DNA from: Hyphomicrobiales bacterium
Lineage (GTDB): Bacteria; Pseudomonadota; Alphaproteobacteria; Rhizobiales; Xanthobacteraceae
Direction of reading: 5' to 3'
Length of the DNA stretch: 64,000 nucleotides
Assembly (NCBI GenBank): GCA_021732215.1
Contig: JAKFVL010000001.1
Coordinates: forward strand, 218,351 to 282,350
Positions 63,976 to 64,000 of the stretch are shown one piece after another; the stretch's first letter is position 1, and every line of letters starts with the position of its first letter. The notes beneath the pieces were generated by a model. It had not been told where the DNA came from. It worked only from the letters and a program-made list of their open reading frames with translations, and searched no databases. The position numbers and the translations under genes are program-made.

Positions 63976-64000
63976 AAACGTCCGCAGTCATCCACCGCAG

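Noticed and set aside
63872..64000. Open frame from ATG 63872 to the window end (MNRRALALLSSSLRTQLLLP...)
   Set aside because: The sequence is the translation of a CCCCCTTGTGGGGG palindromic repeat; such repeat-derived peptides are often mis-annotated. No domain is visible and it does not resemble ThiG.

Overview
The window is a high-GC alphaproteobacterial chromosome segment. Gene content and order point to Bradyrhizobiaceae/Nitrobacteraceae (Bradyrhizobium, Rhodopseudomonas, Afipia, Nitrobacter and relatives). The grounds are the complete division and cell-wall (dcw) cluster followed by lpxC, bamD, recN and ligA; the sequence style of the Ddl, FtsQ and FtsZ proteins; rnpB next to an AmiD-type amidase; and several palindromic intergenic repeat families of the kind common in that group. 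I see no phage, plasmid, IS transposase, CRISPR array, tRNA or rRNA gene.

Layout. 1-1.1 kb: a DUF4169 gene with two paralogous ribbon-helix-helix genes. 1.1-9 kb: a 3-hydroxybutyrate dehydrogenase, a giant AsmA-type protein, an FAH-family hydratase and FAD-linked oxidase pair, a hotdog thioesterase and a small DUF1328 membrane protein. 9.2-11.8 kb: a UvrD/PcrA helicase interrupted in frame by about 65 residues that are repeat DNA. 11.8-12.3 kb: a hicA-hicB pair in which hicA is frameshifted. 12.4-14.3 kb: a YadG/YadH-type ABC exporter whose two genes are separated by a pair of long hairpins. 14.4-23.8 kb: a glycine-rich exported protein, an L,D-transpeptidase, a membrane/spermidine-synthase-like fusion, a CrtI-like oxidoreductase, small proteins, prmA and aminopeptidase P.

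23.8-49.4 kb, all on the minus strand: rsmH-ftsL-ftsI-murE-murF-mraY-murD-ftsW-murG-murC-murB-ddl-ftsQ-ftsA-ftsZ-lpxC-bamD-recN-ligA. Many genes overlap by 4 nt. Together they make UDP-MurNAc-pentapeptide (meso-DAP type), lipid I and lipid II, build the divisome, and continue into lipid A and outer-membrane assembly and DNA repair. No mraZ is found in front of rsmH.

49.4-64 kb: an AmiD-like amidase followed directly by RNase P RNA, an EamA transporter, a divergent EmrAB-type efflux pair facing a TetR regulator with a palindromic operator between them, an extensin-like lipoprotein, a 27-residue membrane microprotein, a second L,D-transpeptidase, DUF6314 and DUF4403 proteins, a lytic transglycosylase, and a TPP riboswitch driving thiO-thiS. 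The window ends in repeat DNA just after thiS.

The least ordinary signals are: two distant loci with the same double-hairpin architecture (stem 79 bp, spacer 13 bp, stem 75-76 bp) but diverged, compensated stems; repeat DNA exapted as coding sequence inside uvrD; the broken hicA; a cluster of DnaA-box-like sites; and the unlisted 27-aa ORF. Motifs and coordinates were read by eye; no database search was run.
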